64,000 bases of DNA from Struthidea cinerea (lineage: Eukaryota; Chordata; Aves; Passeriformes; Corcoracidae): contig VZTI01000618.1 in NCBI GenBank assembly GCA_013397865.1, positions 827,585 through 891,584 on the forward strand. The letters run 5' to 3'. Made by a program: the position numbers and the translations under genes. Below the pieces are notes generated by a model. The model did not search any database. It saw nothing but the letters and a program-made list of their open reading frames with translations, and was not told where the DNA came from. Of this stretch, positions 39,101 through 47,985 are shown one piece after another (within the stretch, counting starts at the first letter, position 1; each line of letters begins with the position of its first letter).

Positions 39101-42100
39101 AGAAAAGACTCCAAGATTTGGTCACATTGCTGTTGGGAGGGTATTGCTCTACTGGGAGTTGTCATTGCTCAAGGTGAGATAAAAGTTCGTACCAATGGGG
39201 TAGGAACCAAATGCTCAAAAGATTTCAAACTGCTTCTGAAAATAAGAAATGCAAAGGATTTATATGCTATCTTTGTATAATCTTTCCATTGAAACTCCAA
39301 GTTCTATTGAAGAAAATAAGCTACTATGTATTAAACCTTTGGGCAGAATTGAAAAGAAGCTGAAAACAAGATATGATCTCATCCTGACCATAATACCAGA
39401 CTTCCCTTATTTTACGCAGAGCTTGTTTTGAAGCTTATTTTGAGTTCATTTGGCAATCAGCCACATTTGTCCCTTTTCCCTCTCAATTTGTCCATTTCAA
39501 TGCTGCCATCTTGTGGGCCTACTTAACTGTCTAGAAGATGCTGAAAAAAGTTCCTTATTGAAGCCAAGAACTATAGACTTCACAGAAATCCTTTCCTGCC
39601 AAGGACATTCCATTAATGTTTCTGGTTGTTCTTATTTTTGTCCAAATCTCATTGTGAGTTGAAAAATGTGGAACCATAACAGTGCAAAGAGGTGTTGACA
39701 ACCAGAAAATATCTGATAAGTAAGCCAGAACTTTCTGTATGAGTCTTATATGTTGCAATGTGGTTATCAGATAAAGCAGGCAAATCAGAGGAATTAATCT
39801 AACCACACCAAAAAAAAAAAAAATCCCAAATATGGGTCATAAAGAGACAAGAAGCAACCACATCATTTACAAAAAATAGTGATTTTTCATCTGTTTCCCA
39901 GGAGGGCTGCTCTTGATATGGCTTCTCAGAGTTTCAGGAAAGAATGGTTCTGTTAATGGTCAAATGAAGTTTTGAAGTACAAAATCTGAATTATGCAATT
40001 AATAATCACTTCATTCCCCCTTTTCCCTCTTCCCTTGCAGAGCTGCCACTATACAATTTCAACTGTGCCTTTGGCTGGGGATCCCAAAAGACTTTGTGCC
40101 ACTGGGAGCATGACAACCAGGTGGATTTAAGGTGGGCAATCCTGACCAGCAAAACCGGGCCGATTCAAGACCACACAGGTAATCATGAGTTCATGATGTA
40201 GCCATTTTACATGGGACAAGATTGTTCTGTTTAATGCCAATGTCTTCCAAAATCACAGGAGAGTGAATTATACCTAAAATACATGAAGTCACAAAGATGG
40301 TTCTCCAGTAAACCTAATCCATTATAGGTAATCATAACTGACTGTAATTGTCCTTTCTGTTGGGCAATAAAGATTGTTCCTTGTCAGGAGCTGAAGATAT
40401 TCCCTTCCCCTGACTTGCCTTTGGATAATCATCACCAGGGGTAGAAAAATATCTGAATGACCAAATATGTTGCAAGTATGACTGACCAACTAATACACTT
40501 GGTCAGTTAATGAGCAAACCTCACATTATTCCTGTTTGCAGGTACAGGGACAACCCACCACAGAAAAGTATTGTATGTAAGTGAGACTTCCCAGATGTGT
40601 GTGTTACCACACCCTTGTCCTTTCCAGAAGGAGCTGGAGATTATAGCCATCCTCTGCTCACAAACAGTTTTTCAAGAAATATCACCCTGGGGAATTGATT
40701 GGTTTGTTTTGTAGTAACTAACTCATAGCTCAGCATAATTAGGCAATAAATTTGCTGCAGGCTAGTGGAGAAGGGAGGGCACTGTGTGACCTGCACAGCC
40801 TCTCACTTTAGTGTTCTCGCTTGCATATGTGCAGATTAATCAAATGGGTTGAGATGAATCCCCCTTCCCACTTCTGCTACCCTTTGCTTAATGAGAATGA
40901 CAAGGAAATTAGACAAAATTGGACTTTTTAAATTCTGAGACACTTTCAATTGAATCTTAAGACAAGTACAGTAGTTTCAGGGGGAAAAAAACTTGTAATA
41001 CTTTGACTATAAATGGCATTGTACAAATAAATGGCATCAAATTAACTAAATGCAGTTAGCTGAAGTGAAGGCTGTAATGGTGGAAAAATTGATGTAGAGT
41101 AAAGTGAAATGGCTCAGTAGGATCTGACATTGAAAGGAGGTTAAAAGCTACGTTAGCCAGAGACTGACAAAATCTAAAAGGCATGCATAAGTAAAGCTCT
41201 AATTAAGACAATGAAGACAGAGTTCCTGACCTGGCACTGCAATAATATTCTGAAAATTAGAGCTATCTGCACTTTGCCATCAAGGATTATAGAGAGAGAA
41301 CCTGTCTTCAACCAGGAGATGAAGAAATTATATTCTTCAAATGAGATTTTGTTGTTTCCGCTGGTAGAAAACTTATTTGTTCCATGAGCTGTAGCTTTAG
41401 CAAATCTCACAGGCAGACCCTTTTTCTCCTGCTGCACTAACTTTCAATATTTTCCAAAATTTTCTTTGAACTCTAAGAGCACCTTCACCTGCCAGGTTTG
41501 CCATTCGCCTGCCAGCAGGCACAGAGTGAGCGGGGTGGATGTGAATGCAGACCATGAGCAGTCTGACTGGCATTGATGTCCCAAACAAACCTTCAGCTGC
41601 ACAACGAGGCCACTCTATGTATTGGGAGAACCACAGTGAGCAACTCCCAGGCATATCTTTCACCCAGACACATGTGTAAAGCTGAAAAAGATACACAGAA
41701 GTAATCTTCAACAGCAACTGCTTGAGGACAGCAGGATACACTGGATGTCACTTCAAATTATATATCTTGTGATGAAATATGGCCAGTGTTAGGTCTTCCA
41801 GCTCAGACAGCCATCCTAATACTGTGATAATTTTCCTTTTTTCCTCCATTTGGATTTCCCTATTTCCATTCTTTGATGAGATTTGCACGTTGTGCTGCTT
41901 TGCACAGAAGCAAAGTTGGAAAGAACGTATAGACATAAGCATTCCTGCTTAAGAAGCTGGACAAGATGTTTCTGCAGAAAGACAAAAAAAAAAGAAAAGA
42001 AAAAAAAAAGCCTAAATTTTTTTTTTACAATTTAACTTCATCTTCTCCTATAAAATTCTTTGACATGCATATTGGGCAGGATACCTCTAACTGCTCACAG

Positions 42101-45100
42101 AAAGATCCAAACAAAAGAAAAAACCCTTGTCTCATGTTAGAAGAAATACTTTCTTATTTATTAGGTCTATCCACTGGGTTTAACCCACTCCTCTTTGTTC
42201 CTGGTTCCCCTCTCACTACTCTGTCCTTCTTATGCTTACCAGAGTAGCAATGCTCATCCTCCGGTCGTCACTGGTGCAGGACCATACCATTGCAATCGAG
42301 CAAGTCTCAATTATACATTATTTCACATAAAATTCAAGAAGGTCATGTATAGGCAAAGACCAATGCTGATAAAACACCACCCTTCCAAAACATCTTCTTA
42401 TGCGTCTTTTTAATTTTCTTTGTTAGTATAAACAGTGATATGTATACTTATTTCAGCAATATTAGAGAAATAGTATTTCTTGTTAATACTTTTATCCTTC
42501 CTACACTTAAAATAACTTTGTACCAACGTCAATAAATCCTGACTCCACCCTTTTGTGTGAGTGCAATGCACATCCAATCTATTCTTACACACACCAGGAC
42601 AAACTTTGTGTTTTTCCACCATGACTCTCTGCAAAGACACTGTTCAAAAGCTGACTGGAATGGATGTGTGGCTGATGTAAATCAGAAGCACTTCTCTATA
42701 GTCAGTATCTTACTTAGCAATTTTCTGTTACCAAACTAATCACACTCTCACATGCTTCTCCCTCAGCACAATTAAGAGAGTAATTTTCCAGGTTAAGGGT
42801 ATTAGGTGTTCAGATTTCAATGTGTATAAATCCATTATGCTGTTGAGAAAGTACCAGCTATAATCTTACTCTTTCAGGAAAGGGCTCACAAATATATAGA
42901 GCCCAATACATAGTTACAAAAATCAAGGGCATGTCTCTGACACCGTCTGTGACAGTGCTCAGTCTCTATTTTGGACTGCTCTTTAGATCTCAGTTCCTGG
43001 TCTCTGACCATGGCTGTTCAAATCCATTTCACCCTTCAGTGTTCTTCCCATTCTAATCTTGCCCTTGAGCACCGATTACTTCAAACTGAGATTTTTTTTT
43101 TTAATATCTCTTTGCACAATTAGCATAGAGTAGGACCCAGGGATTTCTTTTTAGCCTGCTGAACCAGGGCTGGCTGTTTTCAGGAGGTGCACACTGATTA
43201 ATGGAGCACATGCTGTCTCACCAAACTTGCTTGTGCCTCCTTCCCTTAGCAAAAGCAAATGCCTTGTGTGTTTCATGTGGTGAACATGTTGTTAGGGTTC
43301 ACTCTTGGCACAAAACATCCCAGTGAACAGCAAAGAAGATGGCCAGAAGAAAGTGTAGAATAACAGAATTGCTTGGGTTAAACAGGACCTTTAAAAGTCA
43401 TTTAGTCCAGCCTCCCTGCAGTGACCAGAGACACCTTCAAACCTGACCTTCAATGTTTCTGGAGATGGGGTGTCTACTTCCCCTCTGGACAACCTGTGTC
43501 AATGTTTCACCACCCATCAAATTTCTTCCTTATATCTAGTCTGAATCTACTCTCTTTTAGTTTAAAACCATTACCCTTTAGGCTGTCACTACAGGCCCTA
43601 TTAAAAAGCTTGTCCTCATCTTTGTTGTAAGTCCCCTTTACTGGCTGAAAAGCGCAATAAAGTCTCACCAGAGCCTTCTCTTCTCCAGGCTGAATAACCC
43701 CAACTCTCAGCCTGTCCTCATAGGAGAGGTGCTCCAGCCCTCTGATCAGCTTTGTGGCCCTCTTCTTAGCGCACGTCAGCTTTCCTAGAGCTCCCAAAAC
43801 AGCACCCTCTGACTCTCTCTTTTGTGATGCTTGACCCATCAGCATGGAAAGAAAGCAAAAGATATGGGGTGGTCGGGGATTCTTATGTTAACAAAGAAAA
43901 TTAAAGCTGGTGGCTATTCCTAACACAGTCCTTCTGTCACAGTAGGAGATGGCAATTTCATTTACTCACAAGCTGATGAAAGCCAGAAAGGCAAAGTGGC
44001 CCGACTGCTGAGCCCCGTGATTTACTCGCAGAACTCTGCCCACTGCATGACGTTCTGGTACCACATGTCTGGCGCGCACGTCGGCACCCTGAAGATCAAA
44101 CTGCGCTACCAAAAGCCGGATGAATATGACCAGGTGCTGTGGACCCTGAGCGGGCACCAGGCAAACTACTGGAAGGAGGGACGTGTTCTTCTTCACAAGT
44201 CTGTGAAACACTACCAGGTGAGCTTGGCTGCTGCTCGCTGAACTACCACAGCCAAGGCCAGCAACACCTCGCTGGTCATGCTTTATACACCGCAGTAAAA
44301 GATGTCACTGAAGGATTTATGTAGACAATATTACACCTACAGATGAGGTACGCTTGCTGTGACTAATAACAGTGAAATATTTCATGGTATCTCAGATTGC
44401 AGTGATACAAGCACTTTATTATCAGATGCCGAATAAATACTTTATAAGTCATTTATCATCAGTCACAAAACTGCCTCTTTGCCATGGTTTTGCTGATGTA
44501 AGATTCTTTAATAAAGTCATGACAGTACATAATTTACGTTTGCCTGTATAACTTCATACAGGAGGGCAATGCAGATTTTCAGACCACAGTCGCAGCACAT
44601 ATAAGTGTGACATCATGGCAAGTGAAGATGTGTGTTAACAACTAATTAAGAAATCCTGACTGCTGCAGTTGTGTGCTAACATGAAAACAATGTGACCACT
44701 ATCTTGTTTTTCCAGGTGGTTATTGAGGGAGAAATTGGAAAAGGAACTGGAGGAATTGCTGTGGATGATATTAAAATTGACAATCACGTAGCACAAGAGG
44801 ATTGCCGAAGTAAGTGTGTAAAGCAAGAGAATTCTCATCCAAAACATTGTTTATTTTGTTTTAATAGCTGGCTTTATCTGTGTGAAAAGGATAGATAATT
44901 ATTAGCTATGTTTCCAGTGAAAATATCCTGATTCAGCCCATAGCTTTATTCGTAGTAAGTGCCACTAGTGTCACCATGGTATGGCAGCAGTTTGGATCAG
45001 AACTGGCATCCTACTGACATGGGTCACAGCATGCTCACATTCTCACATCTCCCCCTGTATTTCATACTGCTGTCCTCTTTAAGTTTCTCTGCTTTTCCTT

Positions 45101-47985
45101 TTGCAGGACCCTGTTTTAACTAATGCACAAAATCCAATTTTATTTCTTCGCCCTTTTTAGATCATTTACTATGAAACCTTCTTGAATTCTTTTTTAAAGG
45201 ACCATATCAAACCTACAGGATAAGCAGATAGGGTGAAAAGGCCCCTGCTCTGTCCTCTGCTGTCCTGTCGTTCTGAGTTTGCTATGGCTCATTTGCTGTA
45301 GTCATCAGCTCCCAGACACATGGGACACAAAGTAATGTTAGGACATGGCCTTTCCCAAATCTGAGCCAGGCTATTCCTGAGATACTGTTTGAGCCCTTTT
45401 ATTCCTGGCCAGACTTGAGCTATTCCAGTCACTGCTGATCATATGCACATTGCATACTGCACGTAATTTGGCAGCAGCAGCCCCAGAAAAACACAAGCAA
45501 CTGAACCCAGTCCTTCAGAGTGGAGATGAAGCAATTACTTTTATATAAAAGGGGGAATAGAAATGAGAACTCTTAGCATTAAGAAGACAAATTTCTTCTG
45601 TGTGAGTTGGCAATAGTACTAAGAGCAATAATAGAGGGTGTTCCTCACCTTTTGTAGCTAACATCCTTTTGAGGGTAACATGACAGTCTTCAGCTACGTG
45701 GTAATTTCACTGCAGGATGAGAAAACTGTACAATCTCTTTTTATCATGTGGTTCAACCCCTGGGGTTCATCAAATGCCACCAGAGTGGCAGTTAGCAGGA
45801 AAGAGAGGCAGGACACACTGCTTAGTCTTCCTACAGGGTCCTCAGTGCCAAGAAAGGTGCTAGGACCACAGTGACTGTATTTAATTGACTCCAGCATGAG
45901 AAAGAAAAATAATTTCTTTCCTACCTCCATGTTTTTGTTGTTCAAACCAAATGTTGAGCAAAGATTTCTGCCTGAGGCAGCTAAACCCAAAAGCTCAGTC
46001 TGAAATCCAAACACAAGTGGGCTTGCTGCAGTCAGTGAAACTATTCTTGTGATTAACTATGCCTCTGCTGATGAAGTGTTATGGAATTGGGCTCCAAAAT
46101 TGTAAATACAGTGAATGAGATGCTAATTCATCACACTGATTTCTCTTTCCCAGGCATGGAAAACCCCTGCTGATAACTAAAACTGTGCCAAGACTGGGCG
46201 GAGAGGAGTTTTTTAATCTTTCTTTTTTTCTCCATTAATTTTCAGAGCCCATTATAATGAACAGCTCTGTCAAGCCGCCATAACAATGCTCTGACACAGG
46301 AAAATCTGCTATACCATTATTGCCAGCATGATAGTCAATCAGTGTTTGTAACCCTAATAATCAATGTCAATTCTTTTGCTTCATTAGAATCAACTGATGT
46401 GGAGAATGAAATAGATGAAGAAGAAGACCCAGAAAGTAATCAAACAGGTAAAAAATCATGTTATTTTTTAAAAGGAAATGAATTTTAATGTTTATTTTAA
46501 TGTGAATTTTTGCATTCCATTTATTTATTTATAGATTTGTTCTCTAACTGCATATTGTATTAAGGTGTTTTGATTTATCTGGATAAGATGACAAGAAAAC
46601 TTACATTTATTTGAAGGCTTTAATAATTTTATTCTTCCATGTCATAGGGACTTGTGGACTTTTTATTATTGGTACCTATCTCAAACATTTCAAATTTCCA
46701 TATACCTAATTTGTTACATTATATTCATGTATCTGCAAGCACATTATATCCCCTCAATATTTTGTTATCTAGAAGGCTTGTCCATTGCTGAAGAAAGCAC
46801 TATCATTATATCTTACAATTCATGGCTCACACTGTACCTCAGTAATTAGGCTCAAAACTCTTCAGGTTAAATGTTTCACAGACCTGTCTGAAAATGCCAT
46901 TATATGACCAGTCTACCAAAGCATTATCATTTCCAGTGATGATAGCTGTAAATGGATCATTACATGGATCATAATTGTCATATTGTTTCAATAATAAAAT
47001 ACACTTGAATTTTTCAGGCAATGAGCTTAATTTTTTTCTGTTACAGTCAACAGGATTGCTATAATTGATTTCAGTGAAAGAGAATTTGTCCGAAAAGACT
47101 TTTTGGCTTTTCCAGCAACAATTACAGGGTTTGCTGCTTTTGGATCATTTTCCTAAACTAAAAAGTTTGAGGGAAAACATTATGATACCCTGTGAATATT
47201 TTACACAAGAGGGCAGAGTGCTCTTCTGTATCTGTTCTGCCACTATTTCCACTTCAAGATCCAGTCCTGAAGTCATTGAAGTAGAAACAAAATGGCTGGA
47301 TATTCCCAACCGATGTCTTAGGCTCTAACCTCTCACACTGAGCTGAGTAGGATCTGATTAACATTTTTGAGCTAAATACTGCAACATGGCAAAATATAAT
47401 CAAAAGGCCTCATTATTCACTCCCAAGACTCCCACTTAATCCAAGGCAGAACCAGAGCTCTACTAACAGGCAGCAGATTCAAAGATTGGAGAACAGTCTG
47501 GAAAAAATCCACAGCTATTTGGGCCACATTACAATTTCCAGCTATTTATGACCACCTTCAAGAAGCTAGGTTTTAAAGTTATGTAAAAAACTTATGTCCA
47601 AAAAAATTATGGTCTTCTCAAAATTTCCAAAGCATTAAGCAAATTTGCAACTAGGATCAGTTCTGAAAATTTTGCAATTCTTTACTCAATTTCAGGATTT
47701 ACACCTCCATACCGTACAGGTGAGGACTATGATGACAACATCTCCAGGAAGCCAGGCAATGTGCTGAAGACCCTAGATCCAATCCTTATTACCATCATAG
47801 CCATGAGTGCACTCGGGGTGCTTTTAGGAGCCATCTGTGGAGTTGTTCTGTATTGTGCCTGTTGGCACAATGGGATGTCGGAGAGGAACTTGTCTGCACT
47901 GGAGAATTATAACTTTGAACTGGTTGATGGTGTAAAACTGAAAAAAGATAAACTAAACACACAGAATTCATACTCAGAAGCATGA
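1..47985 (+). CDS. NRP1: Neuropilin-1, 3' part of the gene (spliced; exons 6-17 equivalent, 5' end off window)
   Basis: Type I membrane co-receptor for class 3 semaphorins and VEGF-A, acting with plexins and VEGF receptors in axon guidance and vessel growth. Twelve exons (1-145, 17551-17706, 20404-20548, 21987-22318, 26798-26942, 29822-29926, 32869-32928, 40041-40178, 43946-44217, 44716-44809, 46388-46447, 47696-47985) join in one open frame of 646 residues plus stop, all with GT-AG borders. Domain order by window residue: b1 discoidin domain (to Cys145), b2 (Cys152-Cys304), linker with a Ser-Gly glycosaminoglycan site (Ser333), MAM (about 364-529), acidic stalk, transmembrane helix (about 580-603), 40-residue tail ending Ser-Glu-Ala. 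The CUB domains and signal peptide lie upstream. NRP2 is excluded by the tail sequence and the near-identity to NRP1 throughout b1, b2 and the transmembrane segment. Recognition is from memory of the human protein. Confidence 0.98.
15687..15745. other. Assembly gap in a poly-T tract
   Basis: Twenty-two T precede 27 N (15709-15735) and ten T follow. The true length is unknown; the gap most likely reflects failure to read through a long homopolymer, though missing unique sequence cannot be excluded. It is deep in an intron and does not touch coding sequence. Confidence 0.95.
16970..17250 (-). mobile_element. Degraded CR1/L3-type LINE reverse-transcriptase fragment (probable)
   Basis: Read on the minus strand, the stretch around 17010-17050 resembles the conserved LINE segment that follows the catalytic box (a Lys-x-Lys-x-x-x-Leu-Gly-like pattern). 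About 17130-17160 gives an Asp-Thr-Lys-Leu-like string that matches the segment just after the Phe-Ala-Asp-Asp catalytic box of CR1 elements, with the two aspartates decayed. Around 17190-17220 there is a Gly-Pro-Val start like the preceding motif. Several frameshifts and stops make it a fossil. Identification rests on remembered consensus; the bounds are approximate. Confidence 0.45.
17551..17706 (+). CDS. NRP1: NRP1 exon 7 (b1 domain, middle)
   Basis: Fifty-two codons between a TCTACCACAG acceptor and a strong GTAAGT donor, phase 0 at both ends. It carries the remaining ligand-pocket residues: window residues Ser67, Thr70 and Tyr74 correspond to human Ser346, Thr349 and Tyr353, which bind the carboxylate of the C-terminal arginine of ligands. 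The Asp-Leu-Gly opening and the Ser-Ser-Asn-Gly-Glu-Asp-Trp segment are typical of discoidin domains. Confidence 0.98.
17707..20403 (+). other. NRP1: Intron 7 of NRP1 (2.7 kb)
   Basis: Begins GTAAGT and ends CACAAAG. The open frames inside are short and unrelated to known proteins. I see no repeat or RNA gene in it. Confidence 0.92.
20404..20548 (+). CDS. NRP1: NRP1 exon 8 (b1 domain, end)
   Basis: Forty-eight codons plus one base; the split codon completes as Asp with exon 9. It ends the b1 domain with the Phe-Glu-Val-Tyr-Gly-Cys motif whose cysteine (window residue 145) pairs with the first cysteine of b1, upstream of the window. The donor is CAG|GTAGGT. Confidence 0.98.
20549..21986 (+). 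other. NRP1: Intron 8 of NRP1 (1.4 kb)
   Basis: AT-rich intron with a 15-base poly-T run at 21062-21076 and a long polypyrimidine tract before the CTGTAG acceptor. No gene or mobile element is seen. Confidence 0.92.
21987..22318 (+). CDS. NRP1: NRP1 exon 9 (b2 domain, most of it)
   Basis: The largest coding exon in the window: 2 bases plus 110 codons, ending AAG|GTAAGG. It encodes the b2 discoidin domain from its first cysteine (window residue 152) through the Gly-Gly-Lys-His-Arg and Lys-Phe-Lys basic stretches. In the family, b2 helps bind heparin and supports VEGF binding by b1. The Asn-Gly-Ser sequon at window residue 243 equals human Asn522, a known N-glycosylation position. Confidence 0.98.
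22319..26797 (+). other. NRP1: Intron 9 of NRP1 (4.5 kb)
   Basis: Bounded by GTAAGG and a poly-T run followed by TTTGCAG. It contains a 181-codon open frame (22854-23399) with no recognisable domain. Nothing else is supported. Confidence 0.92.
26798..26942 (+). CDS. NRP1: NRP1 exon 10 (b2 domain, end)
   Basis: Forty-eight codons plus one base. It starts Thr-Phe-Glu-Gly-Asn and closes the b2 domain with Leu-Leu-Gly-Cys (Cys304 of the window protein), pairing with Cys152 from exon 9. The Arg-Ala-Thr-His-Gly-Gly-Leu-Gly-Leu-Arg segment is essentially invariant in NRP1. The donor GTAATT is of medium strength. Confidence 0.98.
26943..29821 (+). other. NRP1: Intron 10 of NRP1 (2.9 kb)
   Basis: No exon, RNA gene or mobile element recognised. 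It ends in TTTTGTTTCAG. A short C4-TGA-G4 inverted sequence occurs at 28624-28634, too small to call. Confidence 0.9.
29822..29926 (+). CDS. NRP1: NRP1 exon 11 (b2-MAM linker with glycosaminoglycan site)
   Basis: Two bases, 34 codons, one base. It encodes the linker with Asp-Glu-Cys-Asp-Asp-Asp and the His-Ser-Gly-Thr-Gly-Asp-Asp site. The serine codon is at 29896-29898 (window residue 333, exactly human Ser612), which in mammals carries heparan or chondroitin sulfate. The donor GTGCAG is weak (no purine-AGT pattern), and a second in-phase donor lies 21 nt upstream at 29906, so alternative 3' ends of this exon are plausible. Confidence 0.96.
29927..32868 (+). other. NRP1: Intron 11 of NRP1 (2.9 kb)
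   Basis: Starts with the non-optimal donor GTGCAG. Reading through from exon 11 stays open for 20 codons to TAA at 29986-29988. No tRNA, repeat or additional exon is convincing. The acceptor side is TTTCTTTTCCAG. Confidence 0.9.
32869..32928 (+). CDS. NRP1: NRP1 exon 12 (linker)
   Basis: A 60-base exon (2 + 19 codons + 1) encoding a Thr-rich linker between b2 and MAM that contains Thr-Glu-Lys-Pro-Thr-Val-Ile-Asp, as in other NRP1 proteins. It is phase 1 at both ends, so it could be skipped in frame. The donor CAG|GTAAGA is strong but is followed within 30 nt by polyadenylation signals. Confidence 0.96.
32929..40040 (+). other. NRP1: Intron 12 of NRP1 (7.1 kb)
   Basis: After the polyadenylation signals there is no supported gene. 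Features noted are a purine-rich, G-run-containing stretch at about 38359-38430 and a 14-base poly-A at 39810-39823. The acceptor has a good pyrimidine tract (CCCTCTTCCCTTGCAG). Confidence 0.9.
32944..32960 (+). terminator. NRP1: Intronic polyadenylation signals just after exon 12
   Basis: ATTAAA at 32944-32949 and AATAAA at 32955-32960 lie 16-32 nt inside intron 12. Read-through from exon 12 adds Gly-Lys-Lys-Asn-Ser-Tyr and reaches TAA at 32946-32948. Human soluble NRP1 (s12 form) is made by reading into intron 12 and polyadenylating there, so these hexamers are good candidates for the bird equivalent. Use of the site is inferred, not shown. Confidence 0.55.
40041..40178 (+). CDS. NRP1: NRP1 exon 13 (MAM domain, first part)
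   Basis: Two bases, 45 codons, one base. It opens the MAM (c) domain with Asn-Phe-Asn-Cys and Leu-Cys-His-Trp, giving the first two of the four MAM cysteines, followed by the strictly conserved Thr-Ser-Lys-Thr-Gly-Pro-Ile-Gln-Asp-His-Thr. In neuropilins this domain promotes receptor oligomerisation and positions the ligand-binding part away from the membrane. Confidence 0.98.
40179..43945 (+). other. NRP1: Intron 13 of NRP1 (3.8 kb)
   Basis: Contains a purine (A/G) tract at about 41982-42010 and an antisense CR1 LINE fragment at about 43356-43780. The exon 14 acceptor reads CAGTAG, with the TAG at 43943-43945 used to keep the frame. Confidence 0.92.
43356..43780 (-). mobile_element. CR1 LINE retrotransposon, 5'-truncated 3' fragment
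   Basis: The minus-strand frame ending at 43507 encodes the C-terminal part of the CR1 ORF2 polyprotein. Visible motifs are Ala-Thr-Lys-Leu-Ile-Arg-Gly-Leu-Glu-His-Leu-Ser-Tyr-Glu, then Asp-Lys-Leu-Phe, then Gly-Asn-Gly-Phe-Lys-Leu-Lys-Glu and Arg-Phe-Arg-Leu-Asp-Ile-Arg-Lys-Lys-Phe. The frame then degrades, and the 3' end of the element lies near 43356 (GAATAACAGAATTGCTTGGG, the usual CR1 tail in reverse). Most of the element is missing at its 5' side (near 43780), typical of CR1 insertions. It is non-functional. Confidence 0.9.
43946..44217 (+). CDS. NRP1: NRP1 exon 14 (MAM domain, core)
   Basis: Two bases plus 90 codons, ending CAG|GTGAGC. It encodes the MAM core with His-Cys-Met-Thr-Phe-Trp-Tyr-His-Met-Ser-Gly (third MAM cysteine), the Gly-Thr-Leu-Lys beta strand and the Trp-Lys-Glu-Gly-Arg-Val-Leu-Leu segment. 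The middle of the exon (about 44060-44090) is rich in CpG and GCG compared with the flanking introns. Confidence 0.98.
44218..44715 (+). other. NRP1: Intron 14 of NRP1 (498 bp)
   Basis: The shortest intron of the window, GTGAGC to TTTTTCCAG. Nothing else is recognised in it. Confidence 0.95.
44716..44809 (+). CDS. NRP1: NRP1 exon 15 (MAM domain, end)
   Basis: Thirty-one codons plus one base. It carries the Gly-Glu-Ile-Gly-Lys-Gly segment, Ile-Ala-Val-Asp-Asp-Ile and the last MAM cysteine in Glu-Asp-Cys. It is one residue shorter than human NRP1 in the glycine-rich loop. The donor GTAAGT is consensus; the leftover base A forms Lys with exon 16, or Arg if exon 16 is skipped. Confidence 0.97.
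44810..46387 (+). other. NRP1: Intron 15 of NRP1 (1.6 kb)
   Basis: Bounded by GTAAGT and TTTTGCTTCATTAG. No gene, RNA or mobile element is seen. Confidence 0.93.
46388..46447 (+). CDS. NRP1: NRP1 exon 16 (acidic cassette exon)
   Basis: Sixty bases (2 + 19 codons + 1), phase 1 on both sides. It encodes a very acidic stalk piece (ten Asp or Glu among the residues) ending Ser-Asn-Gln-Thr. The human counterpart is less acidic, lacks the Asn-Gln-Thr sequon, and is known to be skipped in some transcripts. The exon lies between MAM and the membrane. The assignment rests on open frame, GT-AG borders and position; sequence conservation with mammals is low. Confidence 0.9.
46448..47695 (+). other. NRP1: Intron 16 of NRP1 (1.2 kb)
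   Basis: Begins GTAAAA and ends CTCAATTTCAG. It is AT-rich; no other element is recognised. Confidence 0.93.
47696..47985 (+). CDS. NRP1: NRP1 exon 17, coding part (stalk, transmembrane helix, cytoplasmic tail, stop)
   Basis: Two bases, 95 codons and TGA at 47983-47985. The stalk has Asp-Asn-Ile-Ser-Arg-Lys-Pro, whose Asn is the known human glycosylation position 842. The transmembrane helix (codons about 47782-47853) contains spaced glycines Gly-x3-Gly-x3-Gly, the family's dimerisation motif, and is followed by Tyr-Cys-Ala-Cys-Trp at the inner face, a possible palmitoylation site. The 40-residue tail is nearly identical to mammals and ends Ser-Tyr-Ser-Glu-Ala; the Ser-Glu-Ala end binds the PDZ domain of GIPC1 (synectin), which directs endocytic trafficking. 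Confidence 0.99.

Noticed and set aside
43507..43845. 112-codon minus-strand frame as a host gene
   Set aside because: It encodes the degraded C-terminus of CR1 ORF2, so it belongs to the retrotransposon fragment.
43941..43945. Alternative exon 14 acceptor at CAG (43940-43942)
   Set aside because: Using it would add three bases and insert a stop codon (G+TA+G... gives an altered codon before Gly-Asp-Gly). The TAG acceptor gives the expected Thr-Gly-Asp-Gly junction.
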